Positions 12,110 to 24,422 of a stretch of 64,000 bases of DNA are shown here, in pieces (position 1 is the first letter of the stretch; each line of letters begins with the position of its first letter). Below the pieces are notes generated by a model, which had not been told where the DNA came from, did not search any database, and was given only the letters and a program-made list of their open reading frames with translations. Both the position numbers and the translations under genes were made by a program. Source of the stretch: Voacanga thouarsii (Eukaryota; Streptophyta; Magnoliopsida; Gentianales; Apocynaceae). The stretch is taken from assembly GCA_026120185.1 (NCBI GenBank), contig JANUWF010001281.1:2708501-2772500 (forward strand), written 5' to 3'.

Positions 12110-13320
12110 ATGTCTAAAGCAAGGGGTCATTCTTCTAAAAGGGCGAGGACTTCCTCTTCCTCAACCCCTTTATTTGTTGATCCTTTGTTCCTTAGACCTG
12201 CTGAGTTTATCAATGCATCTTTTGAGGAATGGTACAATAGGAGAGCATCCAATAAAATCATTGTCAAGCATACTTTCTCACCCACTCTAGATCATGCACT
12301 CAAATTGGGAATGATGTTTAGAAAGCTAGGATGGGGTTCGATAGTACAACTGAAAGGGAAGTATTGTCCAATGCTCATAAGGAATTTTATGCTAATATGG
12401 TTGATAAGGGCAATAAACATTTTCCCTATATTGAAACGAGAGTGAAAGCAATTCACATTGTCATCACCCAAAATCTGTTAGCTAATCTCCTTTGGGTCTT
12501 TGACGATGATTCTTGGCAAGGGATAGATGTGAATAATCAAAAAATTCTTTCTGACCGAATTGGGATGCTAGCGGGACTAGAGCCACCCTAGGGTTGTATA
12601 ACTATAATGCCTTTCAAGCCAGTAGTTTCTATTTAAACAACAATCTTGCTACCAACTTTAGAGCTCTAGTCTATATGTTTAGGTTCAATGTTTTACCACA
12701 TGCTAGTGGTTTAAATGAAACTCGACTTATTGACACTTATATTTTGCATCGGATGATAAACACATTGCCTATTACTCTTGCACCTTCGATCATCCAATCT
12801 ATTAGGGATGTTGTTCATCACCGTCTCTCTACAAAATCCTTCATTTTTCCCTTGGTTATAATGAAAATTCTAAAAGACTTTGGTGTTAGTCTTGAAGGAG
12901 AACTAATGGAGACTACTACTGAGCATGATATGGTGACTGAGCAAACTCTGATGAGTTGCGGGTATAAGTATAGCCAGGAGTTGAAGAAGTGGCTAACTCC
13001 CTTCGAGGTCAGATATCCCGGTCAGGTAAGGCCACCCACCGTAGAAGAAGAGCACCCACCACCACCGACACATGCACGAGCTGGCAATTCCTAGTCCTAA
13101 CCCCGGACTAACTTTGAGACTACCATGTTGGAATGACTAGGCCAGCAAATGGAGGTGCTCCTACGCTTGTAGGGTACTATGGATGACATGGAAAGACGGA
13201 AAGCTACTATGGAGAAGCAATTGGCCGAATTGAGGCAGCATTCGTCTGGGCAACAAGGTGGTACGGGAATCTCCCTACCAGCTGATGATGATGAAGACGA
13301 TGATGATGAGGAGGACTGAT
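12110..13320 (+). pseudogene. J ORF2, putative plant transposon protein (Transposase_32-like), acidic tail
   Basis: The ATG at 12,110 begins MSKARGHSSKRARTSSSS, then FEEWYNRRASNKIIVKHTF and LKLGMMFRKLGWGS. The frame then shifts to NAHKEFYANMVDKGNKHFPY, ARVKAIHIV-like sequence and DDSWQGIDVNNQKIL (to 12,590), and shifts again to YNYNAFQASSFYLNNN, FRFNVLPHASGLNETRLID, TYILHRMINTLPITL and SFIFPLVIMKILKDFGVSL (to 13,094). This order resembles the 'putative plant transposon protein' domain that recurs in Athila/Tat-related elements (family named from memory). After a stop the frame ends with a short coiled-coil-like part (DDMERRKATMEKQLAELRQ) and a run of Asp/Glu. Two frameshifts and several stops inactivate it. 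Its biochemical function is unknown. Confidence 0.65.
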
Positions 13321-15152
13321 GATGATTGTCTACATTTTCTCAATCGCTCTTGTTTTTCCTTTCTCTTTTAACGTTTTTTTCTTTTTTGTAGTTTTTTCTT
13401 TCTTCTTTTGTTTGTACTATTTCTTTCTTTTGTTTTTGGCTTTATTTTCTTTTCTAATTTTTATGCTTTGGTATACTTTTTGGTATTTTTCTTTTTAGGT
13501 ACTTTGCCAATGCCTTGTTATTCAAGCATTCAACTCTTGTACAGCACTTTGTACAATAAATGGGAGATTATTTTTCTTATCTCTTCTCTTTTTTATATTT
13601 TTGGTCCCACGGTATAGTTTATTCCTTGTTATATTTATTTGGCCATTGAGGACAATGTCCAGTTTAAGTGTGGGGGAGTAATTTGATTGACAAGTCTTCT
13701 ATACATATACCTTAGCTTTCTTGGCAGCAAAACATTTTGAGCGAAAATTTTTCAAATTTTTTTTGGCTTTATTTGAGATTTCAAGCTATATTTTTAATGC
13801 ATGTCTTTATGAAGGATCATAGAGCATATGTTCTAGATCATTTATGGCTTATGCATGACTTTTTGCACGCACTTGGACGAAGTAGTTCTTGATCTAATGC
13901 TTTGTGTTGTTCTTAAACCTATTTTTCTACTAAAATTCATGGGGCATTCTAGAACTTACTTGAATACCTCTCGCGGCAAAATAAAAAAGATAATCATGAT
14001 TTAACTTAGGGATGACAGTGACAGCCCTTCTTTGGATAGTTTGAGCTTTTCAAGCCTACCTATTTTTTATATTATCCCTAGTGCCTATTTTGAGCCTAAA
14101 TTGTTGATTTCTTTCTTTAAAACCCATCACAATACTTTGTCCATTTCTTTTTTTTAAGAGTTTGAATAATTTTTCAAATCTTTATGCTCTTGATAGATAA
14201 AAGTACATGAAGGAGAATGTGAGGGAGAGTACTTGGAGAAAGATCATGACTCGTTACTTTAGCCATGTATCAATAGTGTGTTGAGCTAGAGAAAGGGGGA
14301 AAAAAAAAAGAAAAGAGGGGCTGAAAACAAGAAAAGAAAAACAGAAAGCTACTAGAAAAAATGAAAAGAAAAAAAGTGAAAAAGAAAAGAATAGCAGCAG
14401 TGAAAACAAAAGAGGTGTGAAAGAAAAAAAATTGAAAAAAAAAAAGAAGAAAAGAAAGATCACAAAAAGAATGGTGATTGAGCAGTAAAAGTTGAGTTCA
14501 TATCAAATTTTTGACACCATTGCTGAAAAATATGAGTGATCTTGTGAAAAATGGAGAAGAATTGATGAAGAAAGTAAAAAGATGAGAAGAAGAAAAAAAA
14601 GAGAGAAAAAATGCAAGATTTGCTTGAGTTGAGTTGTAATTGCTGAATAAGGGTATGGTTTGATTGATTTTTGGTATAGGAAAGCAAGAAGAGTTGGAAA
14701 TTATTGATTCATTTGTTTATCCTTTTCTTGCAAAATCTTAGCTTCTTTGCTATTTGATTCTTCTATATCCTTTGTTTGATAAGCTACATTACAAGCCTTT
14801 AGCCTTATATTACAAGTTTAAAAGTCCTACTTGATCTAAATAGAATCGTGATATGTCTCGGATTAGTGGAGAGAGTGTATGAAAAGTAAGCTTATGGAAT
14901 GTCTATTCTTTTTGAACTAAATTCTTTCCAATGGTTTGAGAAATATTGTGAAGTATTGTGATGGTTCTACTAAGTCATTATTCACTACACAAGTCTTGCA
15001 TTTGTTGTGAAAGATGTAGTAGCATGTGTTTTTTGTTTTTGAATGAAGAAAGCATTGAGGATATTATTTTAAAATTGATTTAGTGATTTGAGTAAACTTT
15101 GTGTTTTTCCTACATGTCTTTGATACTTTGCTTGAGGACAAGTAAAGAGCTA
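13321..15152 (+). other. Non-coding 3' region of J with purine tracts
   Basis: No gene is seen. At 13,666-13,678 (aagtgtgggggag) there is a polypurine-tract-like motif that is typical after the coding part of Athila/Tat elements. From about 14,285 to 14,620 one strand is almost pure purine (A/G runs, homopolymers of A). Before the LTR the sequence gcttgaggacaagtaaagag leads to the terminal polypurine tract. The same arrangement recurs inverted in C (39.2-40.0 and 44.0-44.9 kb). Confidence 0.6.
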
Positions 15153-15166
15153 TGTATGGGGGAATA
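15153..15166 (+). other. Terminal polypurine tract of J
   Basis: The stretch tgtatgggggaata directly precedes TGATAGGGG, the start of the 3' LTR, where plus-strand synthesis would be primed. Confidence 0.75.
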
Positions 15167-16709
15167 TGATAGGGGTTAAATTAGCCATACTTGTCCTAGT
15201 TATTTGAGGTTCTTTTGTGATATATTTTGTTCAACAACTAGTCGTATTCCTTCATATTTGAGATTTTACCCTTGAAAATGTATTTTGTTCGTTATTACCG
15301 ATTTTTGGGGTAAAACAAAGCAAAAACGTAGCAAAACAAAATAGAGGCGGCGTCGGCCAGGACAGAGGAATTGGCGCCGGCCATATGCTGATACATGAAC
15401 TTCGAGGCGAAGAAAAATTGTTGAACCAAGACCCGAACATAATGGAACCGGTGCCGGCTCTAGTAGCCAAGGCAGTGCCAGCTGTCTCTGGACTGCGTGG
15501 TGCTGAAATCAAGAAAAAAAATCGATGAATAATTGGAGAAACAGAACACAACCGTCACCGGTTTCGGCAGCCTAGGCGGTGCCAGCTGTGCCTTGAAGTT
15601 AAGACGGTGCTTTGATTTTTCTATGCGGTTTTTGGTAATCTGTGGAGTTTTAGTACTTTCCAACTTCTACTCGGCTAAGAACATTACACTAATGACTTTA
15701 GGCACTTCGCAAGCCTATAAATAGATGGAAAACACAAGGGAAAATGAGAGAATTCATTGATCACCATAGAAAATCACTCAAATCAAAGGTGGAATTCTTC
15801 AATTCAAGGAGGATTGTGCAAGAACGTCTTCAAAGGAAGAAGAAGGAGGCTTGTCTATGAGTACTTTTTTTTACTTTATTTTTTTTTCTTGAACAGTGAT
15901 GTATTAATTATTTTATTGTAATTCGACGTTGTTTTAGGTAATCATGATTTTTAGAGTTATTTGATCTTTTGATTAATTGATTGTTCTTCATGGTATTTAA
16001 TTACTTGGGCGTATTATGAAATTAAATGATTGTTTCTTGTCATTAGCTTGCTAGACCAAAAAGGTTGATGGTGGTTGCAATTGATAAATTTCATATTTAT
16101 TGGTTGTTTGTTTGCTAGACCAAAGAGGTTAATTGCTGAGGATTACGTAATTAAATGTTAATTAATGTTTGCCAGACCAAGGACTCATTGATTAATTTCA
16201 TAATTTAAATTTGCCAAACCAAGAAAATTTAATTAAGGATTGTGTTTAATGCATCTTTTGGGTGAATTAGTTGAGAAAGACCAAGTGATGCTAATTTATC
16301 TAGAGGATAGTGATTTCATGGACTGACCATCTAAGTGAATCTAATTTAATCTTTCATGATGCCGAGAGAATAATTGATTGTTATAATGCTTAGATACTTT
16401 AAGATCATGTTTCTCTAAACAATGGCTTGAGTTACATAATTCTCCATCCTTGACATGTATATATTTTTATTTTATTTTATTTCCCTTTACATTTCATTTT
16501 TTCACTTTGTTGAGTTGGTTAAACAATGAAAGAAAGGTGACTAATATATACTTGTTCCTTGAGGATCGATACTCATTTGAATCCTATGCTATGTTAATGA
16601 TGAGTACGCTTGCTCATATGTGTAATTTGAGTTTAACGTTTTAATAAAAACTTGATTTGGAATGTGCTTAGTTTTTATATGATTTTTATACCCAAATCCA
16701 TACGCATCA
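15167..16709 (+). repeat. 3' LTR of J
   Basis: This is the partner of 7,803-9,347, same edges and similar length (1,543 versus 1,545). It keeps the GC motifs (15,371-15,384 and 15,444-15,460) and the TATA-like box. Two overlapping open frames at 15,252-15,724 are LTR sequence and have counterparts in the 5' LTR. Confidence 0.9.
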
Positions 16710-18569
16710 ATGAGAATTTATTTCAGTGGCCAGAACAAATGATGATCAGTGTAATGGGACTACTATTTTGGTATGATAATATTTTGTCGGGACCTGGATG
16801 TAATTATCGAATCTGTTCTACACATACCCTAAATCTTCAAAAGACTACTATTAATAGTAAAATAAGAATTTGAGGGTATACTAAAATGAGAAATTATAAA
16901 TGCGATAAAACACACATTTTGGTGTGAATTATGCTCTCTGAGTCGCTGGGGGCATTTTCATTATTTTGACCACACCCCCGACTTTGACTGTGAATTTGAC
17001 CAAATTGAGAAGGAATTGAAGAATTCAAGTATTACTAATAGATTCAGTTGAATTTTAGGAGTTGAAAAGTGAAATAAAATATTTTCCCGTTTCGGACCCG
17101 ATTTTGGTCATTTCTGAAGAAAATAGGAAATCGCGGTTAAAAATTGTACGTGTGGCATTTTGTGATTGGTAGCCCATGGACATGTGTCAATTTAAGAGAG
17201 GTTGTATGAAGAATTCTTGCAAGATGCGTGGAATTAAAGAATTACAAAGTAAATAAGGAATGATGTGTATTTTTGTTATAGGAACACATCACTTGTGGGC
17301 CTTTTTAAATAAGGTCTTGTGCATTGTGATGGGCCAATACATGGACAATGATAAGGTTGTTGAATGGCTAAAAATTGGCCAAGAAAATTGGCAGTCATAC
17401 AAGAGAAATGAAGAGAAATTTTGAGGATGAAATTAAGTAGTTGGTCTGTAAGATTTTCATTAGAATGCATCTATACTTTACCCACCATACAATTAATTGA
17501 TTTAAAATTTTCTTGGCCAAATTTTTTATGAGAATGGCAGTGGGAAGGCTATTATACAACCCAGAATTTCGGCAGCCTCAAGGGTAGAGAAATAAAGGAA
17601 AAGAAATCAAGAGAAAATAGCAAAAAGAAAGAAAAAGGTAGCTAGTGCATGTTCTTGGTGTACTGTGAGAGTTCTTGAGAGATTTTTGGAGGAAAACACA
17701 CCAAAGAGCTCTAAATACAAGGTAAAACCCTAGCTTACTTGAATGAAAGCTGTTGTTGGATGAATGGTGATCATTATGATATCAAATTTAACATGAAAAC
17801 ATGATTTTCATGTCTTGATTTTGGATCAAAAGCTAGGGTCTATAAACTTTATTGTTGAACTCTCTATGTGTCCTTGTGTGTCGACTACCTAGATGCTTTA
17901 TGGATATTATTTTTTGTGAGGAAGAACTGGATATTCATGGTAGTTTTAAGGATTGCTTTTGGTTGATGAAATGATGATCAAAGTAGAATTAAAATGGAAG
18001 TTACTTGGTTGGAAAAAGATGAATTATACTGGCTTTTGGTTAGAAGAAGTGAATTTGTGTTGAAAAATCATGACCTTCTGTGAGCTACTGGAATGTGGAA
18101 ATCACAAATCAAAGGTGATTTGAAAGAAAATTAAGTGAATTAATGTCCCAAGGTGTTAAAGGCTCAAGGAAAACAAAGGAGAGCATGAATAGTAGAATTG
18201 AAGCAAAACTACTGGTACTGTTTTTGCCCTGTATTATTTCACCAGAATAAGATATCTGAAAAAGGCCTATACAGAATTAAATTTAAGAGTCTTATGGTCA
18301 TTTTGGTATATCATAGAGCCAAATAGGAGTTGTGGATTAAAAGTTATGTGAAAAACAAAATCATGTGTCATGTAGTGAAATTCCAGAAAATTAGTTCAAA
18401 AATGGAGGAACTTAAGGAAGAATAATTGTGTGATTTTGGTTGAAATGAATGAGAATTATGGAGTTAATCCCTTGTAAATGAAGGGAAAAAGGATGTAGAA
18501 AAAGGAAAATGAAGGAATTGAACAAATGTCGAAAAAATAAAGTGGACGAAAGTTGGACGTCTTCCTTGA

Positions 18570-18685
18570 CCTTCGGCTAACCATCGGCCCTGTCGGCTAA
18601 ACGTCGGTTGGACGTCGGCTAACCGTTGGGCACGTCGGCTATACATCGGCTACCCGTCGGGCATGTCGGCTAACCGTCGACTACT
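18570..18685 (+). repeat. CGGCTA minisatellite in H 5' LTR
   Basis: Units of the type cgtcggctaaccgtcgggca are repeated with variation about six times. The 3' LTR has a shorter version at 36,135-36,220, so unit number has changed since insertion. Confidence 0.7.
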
Positions 18686-19059
18686 TTTTGACCAAACATG
18701 ATTTGACCAAAAAACGATGTTTGGTATAGGTTTATCAATAAACGCCCAACGGAACGTTGAAAACGGTAGAAATGGTGGTTGAACGGCCGTGATAAAAAAG
18801 AGTTAATTAGGACAGGAGATTAGTCCCTTGGAATTATAAAACTTTTTCAAAGCTAGTGTACTTTATTTTTTTTCCATGAAATGCTATGTTTTATACCATT
18901 TTGGAAATCCCTGGATATATTTAAGATTTATCTGAGCAAGAATTGTTTTGCACCATTTTGGGCTCGAATGAACTCTATAATTGGCTTGGAAACCTTAAGG
19001 AATGATTGAAGCGTGCATTTTGTGAATTTAGTCATTTTTGGATTTAATACTTGGTATTT

Positions 19060-19470
19060 TCAGAAACGGATAAATTTTGGAATCGGGCATTCATAAATTG
19101 ACTGGAAAGCCCTTATTGGAACATTTTATGGAAACATGTTTGAAAACATTGAATTTAATCCATTTTTGGGATTAGAATTTTGGATTTCTTGAAATGAGTT
19201 CCTTTGGAAATCGAATATTTGGAAAATGATCTAAATGTCCCTATTGGAATGTTTCGTGAAAACCTTTGGAATCGAGTATTCGGTAAATGACTGAAATATC
19301 CTTATTGGAACTTTTACGAACACATTTCAAATTGGGTAAGGATCAGATTGCCCGAATACCTTCGGAAAGGCTTTTGGAATCGGGCATGGGTAAAATGACC
19401 CGGTACTCTTGTAAATAACTTTTGTGATCGAGTATGGACAAAATGACCTGGATACTCTTGGAAACTTGTT
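19060..19470 (+). repeat. Degenerate ~60-bp tandem units in H 5' LTR
   Basis: Seven or so units share the pattern gaatcgggtatt, then NaaatgaccNgaatatcc, then ttattggaac. The same array is in the 3' LTR at 36,590-37,020. It explains the open frames found on the minus strand here, which have no support as genes. Confidence 0.6.
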
Positions 19471-20810
19471 TTGATAAGAACTCTTTAACCTGTTTTGACA
19501 TGGTTTTGCAAATTGATCTCTCATGATGAGATTGACTTTTTGAAAATGATATTTTGAACCCGAAAATTATTTTATTGGCCTGATGTCTAATGAAATAAAA
19601 TTGATTGGTCGTGTGGAGCCTATAAAAATTATGATCTGACTTGTGAGTCAGTGGGATCAAATTTTGGAAAATGTTATTTTGCCCCAAAAATGTTTGTTTT
19701 GAAAATCCTATGGGATTAGATAACCCTCTGGCCTAATCAGTCAAAAGGGACTGGTATTGGTGACGTTGAGTACTCAGCAATGACTTTGATCTTTTTACTA
19801 ACTCATGTTAGAGATAGACGACCCCAAGTAACCTAGCTAGTTTTGGGGATTATCTTACACTAAACAGGGCAATAGAACATTTAGATAAGTCATCTTAGCT
19901 AGCCGTTTAGCACCTGGCAATTGCCACGTCTGCGGGCACTTCTTGGTTTTAAGTTATTCGCCGGATGCTAGGAAGCGACACTTGGTGCGTTTGACTCTTT
20001 GCCGCCTCAATGGTGATTGACATCAGGATTAGGACCACTGGCTTCTGGTGGTAAGAGTCTACTGCGGTATACTTGGTATGTTACGGTGTACCTGATGAGA
20101 AGTACGCTATGGTGTACTTAGTTCCAACGACGCATGGTTGAGTATTGTAGGCTGCGGTCTAAGTACAATTTTATGTGCAAGTTGAGTACAAGAGGCTGCG
20201 GTCTCAGTACAATAATATGTGGCGCCGAAGGTAAGGATTGTGAGACTTGCGTATTGGCCAACCTTTTGATGGAGAAGTGCATGGGATTTAGAAATTGGGA
20301 AATGATTTGAAATTGAAATACAAATTTTCAAAAAAGATTGAGTTTTGAATAAACTCTCCTTTAGAGAGTTTTGGAATTATTTCCAGTGAACAAATGAAGT
20401 GCTTTTTCCTATAAAGGTTTTATGTGATTTGTCTCTTCACTAAAGCGCTTGCACACACGGGACTCACTAGGTGATTTTTCACTCACACGTGTCTTTTATC
20501 TTACCCTTTTATAGGATTTGGAGTTGAGCAGACCTACGGATAGAAGGACAATACCACAATGTCAGTAATTTAGGTCCGGACGTCCCCCTTTTGATAATGT
20601 ACCTTATTACAGATATAGAATGGAAAATTTTCATGTACAAGATTTTTCATTGTATATATATATGACCAGCTGTGTGAGATGTTTGTATGGATCTAGACCT
20701 TGTATACTTTATTGGTTCTTAATATAAAGACCCCTTGTTTGGGTAACTGGACTGGGTGACACGCAGTGTTGATATGCTTCCACTGTTATCTTTAGTGGTA
20801 GTGTTACAAT

Positions 20811-20822
20811 TGGAATTAGAGC
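20811..20822 (+). other. Primer binding site of H (initiator-Met type)
   Basis: TGGAATTAGAGC begins 2 bases after the LTR end. It agrees with TGGTATCAGAGC at 10 of 12 positions. Confidence 0.7.
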
Positions 20823-20886
20823 TTAGTATTATAGAACTATAGTATCATCATAGGGATTGATAGAACTCTTTCATTGTAAATGTATG

Positions 20887-21615
20887 ACGGATAGGAGTGA
20901 TAAGGGTAAGCATCTATTGGGTGAGTGTAGCGATGATGCGAAGAAAGAGATAGGTGAGAATTTGGGTGTGAAAAGATTTGGGAAAGTTAGGACTGTTTTC
21001 CAAGCCAGTATGCCAAGACGTCTCACTTGGAGAAGATCCGGCCCTGGCCGCCGTCATGCATCGTATCTCACCAGGAGCGCGTTTGACCTGACAATGCCCG
21101 TTATTACTCTATTTGTGTGAGAGCTCAGTCCAGAGAGGACACTTACTCCTGAAAGGACTTCGTCGCCACATAGTCAGATAGAGAAGGTAGGTGGTGATTC
21201 TAACGAGGTTGATAGTAATATTGAACCATGCCATTAGTATAGTGATGAGGAGGACAGTATCCCCAATGGTGTAGTATTGTCTGAGGATGATGAGGAGGTA
21301 TTTGGCAGGGATATTCCTAGAGTATTATAGGAATAGATGCCAGGATTGGAGGCTGTTGAGGTAGGACAGGATCAGGAGGTATCCGATATGGAGGCACATA
21401 TGGTCCAGAAGTTCGAGGAGGAATTACAGATAGACCTAGAGATTCTGGCTTGGTTGCTACTTATCATGGATAAAGATAAGGGATTTGATGCAACCAAGTC
21501 CTACACACTTTCTACAAATTTTGGACCTCCTGTTTCAGATAGTGACGTTGATGAGCAGGTGGATGAGATATGGATATATGTAGTAGGATGTGTACAGTTC
21601 GGCCAGTGTATGTGA
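20887..21615 (+). pseudogene. H acidic ORF upstream of gag (unknown function, broken)
   Basis: Starting 64 bases after the primer site, the plus strand encodes MTDRSDKGKHLLGECSDDA and a basic stretch. After frame breaks come highly acidic stretches (SDVDEQVDEIW, EVGQDQEVSDMEAHMVQ). There is no known domain. The position between primer site and gag, and the acidic composition, match the intact ORF of I (32,515-33,303) and the remnant in F (61,116-61,376), although residue-level similarity is not evident by eye. Confidence 0.4.
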
Positions 21616-22472
21616 CTGTGTGCTCAGCACACAATTTTGTACTGACTTTATGTTTAATAAGAATGATTATATGTTATGATCCTGCTATGTGCACTATAGC
21701 CCTATTTATGCCTGTTCTTGAGTTATGTTATATCGTTTTACTAGCAAAACTGTATGGACTGTACAGATGTATTCTAAATGAACTATTGGATGGTTATCAC
21801 GAACTACTCAAAATAACCCTATGCCAATGGTGGATGAACCATATGTGAAAGGTCCCAACCTTAATTTGGATCATACTATGTTCAAAACCTTCCAGAAAAT
21901 GGTTGATAACATTCAACGGTTAATTGAGACTATCACTACATTTAATTAGAGTGTTAGAGTAAATAAGAATATGAGTAGGAGAAATCAAAGTGGATTTTGG
22001 AGTTTGAGTCAGAAAAGATTTGGAGGATCCCGATAGCAAAAGAAAGGAAATATGCAAAAGAGGGGAGGCCTGGTTGGAGGACAACCACTTTTAGATACTT
22101 TAACTGTGGGAAGGTAGAGTTTCAACTACTCTCACCTCTGAAGGATAGGAGGACGGAGTCGACTGGGAAAGAAATAATCAAGGACAGAGGTCAGGATTAG
22201 AAAGAAGGAACTCAGGAAAAGCTTCTATCTCTAGACCTAAACCTGCTAAACCACAAGCGAATGTTCGAGTGGTTGCATTGGAAAAAAAAAAAAAAAGATC
22301 ATTATGCCACAGTAGTGGAAAGTATGCTCGTTAATTTTGAATCATGATGCTAAAGTATTAGTATCCCGGTTCTACGCACTCTTTTGTTGCCAATGTATTT
22401 CTTGATGCTATGGGGATAAAAGGGGAAGAAACTTCATATGATATGCTTGTCATTACCCCATTGTGAAAGCAA
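21616..22472 (+). pseudogene. H gag remnant
   Basis: Scattered frames contain VKGPNLNLDHTMFKTFQKMV and RNQSGFWSLSQKRFGG, then a basic stretch. This fits the C-terminal part of a decayed gag. A zinc knuckle is not intact. A poly-A run lies at 22,282-22,296. Most of the capsid core seems deleted. Confidence 0.4.
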
Positions 22473-22909
22473 ATGAATAGTAAGGAAGTATATAAGGAAT
22501 GTAAGATCTTGGTAGGAAATGAAATTTTAGGAGGAGATTTGATATGTCTGCCCAAAGAGTTTGTAGTGGTGTCCTTTAGGGTTACTAAAACCCCTACTGT
22601 TTTCATGGACCTAATGCATCAAACGTTTCAGCCTTACCTATATAGTTTTGTGATTATATTCATAGATGATATTCCTAGTGTACTCCAAAGATCCCCAAGA
22701 ACATGAACAACACCTTCAGAAAAATGTTCAGAAAGCTAAGAAAGGCCAAATTATATGTAAAATTTATTAAGTGTGAGTTTTGGCTACAAGAAGTTGAATT
22801 CTTAGGACATTTGATAACCAAAGAGGAGATTACAGTAGATCTTACAAAAGTCGAAGCAGTGACAAATTTGAAATGCCCCCAGACTCTAACTGAATACGAA
22901 GTCTTCTAG
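22473..22909 (+). pseudogene. pol: H protease-RT with internal deletion
   Basis: The frame starts with the protease end (KILVGNEILGGDLICLPKEF) and jumps directly to mid RT (VTKTPTVFMDLMHQTFQPYL, SFVIIFIDDI). It therefore lacks the whole front of the RT (fingers and first catalytic Asp). After a frameshift near 22,690 come FRKLRKAKLYVKFIKCEFW, LQEVEFLGHLITKEE and KVEAVTNLKCPQTLTEYEVF. The FIDD catalytic pair is still present, but the deletion and shift make the enzyme non-functional. Confidence 0.8.
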
Positions 22910-24422
22910 AACTAGCAAGATAGTATTAGAGATTTATTGAGAAATTTTCTAAGATAGCTTCACCTTTGTTTTGACTCACCCAAAAGAAAGTTCCCTGTGT
23001 TTGGACCAAGAATTGCAAGAGAAATTTCTAGAAGCTAAAGAAAAGGGTAAGTTTTGCTCCTGTTTGGTATTACCAATGATGAACAAATTTTATGAAGTAT
23101 ATATATATGCATTGAAGGAAGGATTTGGAGGAGTATTGATGTAGGAGAGAAAGGTGATAGTTTATAGCTCTAAGAAATTGAAATCCCATGAGGAGAATTA
23201 CCCTACACATGATTTGGGGTTAGCCGCTATTGTGTCTGTCCCTAAGAAGTGAAAACATTATTTGTATGGGGCTAAGTTTAAAGTCTCCACTGATCACAAA
23301 AGCTTGAAGTGTGTTTTACCTAGAAGGATTTGAACATGAGACAATGTCATTGGATGGAATTTTTGGAAGAATTTTGGCATCCAATTAAGTATCATTCTAG
23401 AAAAGCAAACACAGTAGCAGATACCCTTAGTAGGGAGGCAAATTTATCAGCTCATTAGATATTATGAATTTCGAAACTGGAAGCAATTGCGATAGATAGA
23501 GAAATAAGGATGAGTAATATCTCCATTCAACCTATTTCCCTACAATAGTAAAAAGGGAATGGAAGATAAAGATGAAGAGTTGCAAAAATTTGGTGCAAAA
23601 AGAGGAGATTGGTTCAGAAAGGACAATAATGGAATTATTTATACCGGGGTTGGTATAATATTCTGAAACAGTCTGCGATAAAGCAAGGTATTTTACTAGA
23701 AGCACACCAAAGTAAGTATACCATCCATCCATGAGTAGTAAAGATGTATCATGACTTGAAATAGCATTATTGATGGATTGGTATTAAGAATGATATTTCA
23801 AACTTTGTAGCTCGATGTTTAATTAGTCAGCAAGGGAAAGCTAATCAACATGGTCTAGAGAGTTACTACCCCATCGTAGAAATGGGATAAAATTATTATG
23901 GATTTTATTCCAAGATTACCTATGATAGTAGGATAGCGAGATACTATATGGGTGATAATGGATTGACTAACTAAGTCTGCTCATTTCATTCCCATTAACT
24001 AACGAGATTCCCTAGAGAACTTAAGTGAAACCTATATGGAGGAAGTAATTAGAATACATCATTACCCTCTAATATTATGTTAGATCAAGCTCCTAGATTT
24101 ACCTCAAAGTTTTGGACTAAACTGCAATAGAGGTATGGGACCACATTAAAGTTCAACACAGTGGTGCACCCATAAACAGGTGGATAGGTAGAACAAGTGA
24201 ATAGAGTTTTGGAAGACATGTTCCAGGCTTGCGCTTTGGATTTTGGAATTAAGTAGGTTGATAATTTGGCGTATGCGGAATTTGCATATAATAATAGTTA
24301 TCTATCAACAATTGGAATGGCCCTATCCAAAGCTCTGTATGGAAGGAAATGAAGTCTAGAATGAAGAACAGGTGAACAGGATGCTTTCGATCTTAAAAAA
24401 GTTCAATAGGCTGTGGAGATTA
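22910..24422 (+). pseudogene. pol: H RNase H and integrase, broken; cut by I
   Basis: Reading through many stops, 23,090-23,460 gives RNase H ([28 protein letters not shown]) and 23,700-24,420 gives integrase: HHCC-like start, CLISQQGKANQHGLE, LDQAPRFTSKFWTK, KFNTVVHP, NRVLEDMFQACALDFG and AYAEFAYNNSYLSTIGMA. The frame stops at the insertion of I within the C-terminal part (target duplication gatta at 24,418-24,422) and resumes at 33,699. Confidence 0.75.

Larger units (their letters stand above)
7803..16709 (+). mobile_element. Non-autonomous Athila-like element J
   Basis: The element is complete: LTRs 7,803-9,347 and 15,167-16,709, both TGATAGGGG to acgcatca, with perfect target duplication ATGAG at 7,798-7,802 and 16,710-16,714. 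It has a tRNA-Asp-type primer site and a polypurine tract. The 5.8-kb interior has gag and a second ORF, but no protease, RT, RNase H or integrase, so it depended on a relative for copying. The LTRs differ at roughly one base in ten over their first 150 bases (counted by eye), suggesting an old insertion. Confidence 0.92.
7750..20808 (+). repeat. 5' LTR of H, split by J
   Basis: The LTR consists of 7,750-7,802 and 16,715-20,808 (about 4.15 kb). The right part aligns through its length with 34,293-37,276 and 41,371-41,691. It contains no ORF with support. It carries a CGGCTA minisatellite (18,570-18,685), a run of degenerate 60-bp units (19,060-19,470) and a repeated block around 20,040-20,230 with gctgcggtctNagtacaa in two copies. 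Confidence 0.9.

Noticed and set aside
14254..14687. Phe-rich minus-strand frames resembling membrane proteins
   Set aside because: They are the translation of a purine/pyrimidine-biased tract of J.
18570..18685. CRISPR-like array
   Set aside because: Units are contiguous and degenerate without spacers, in plant LTR DNA.
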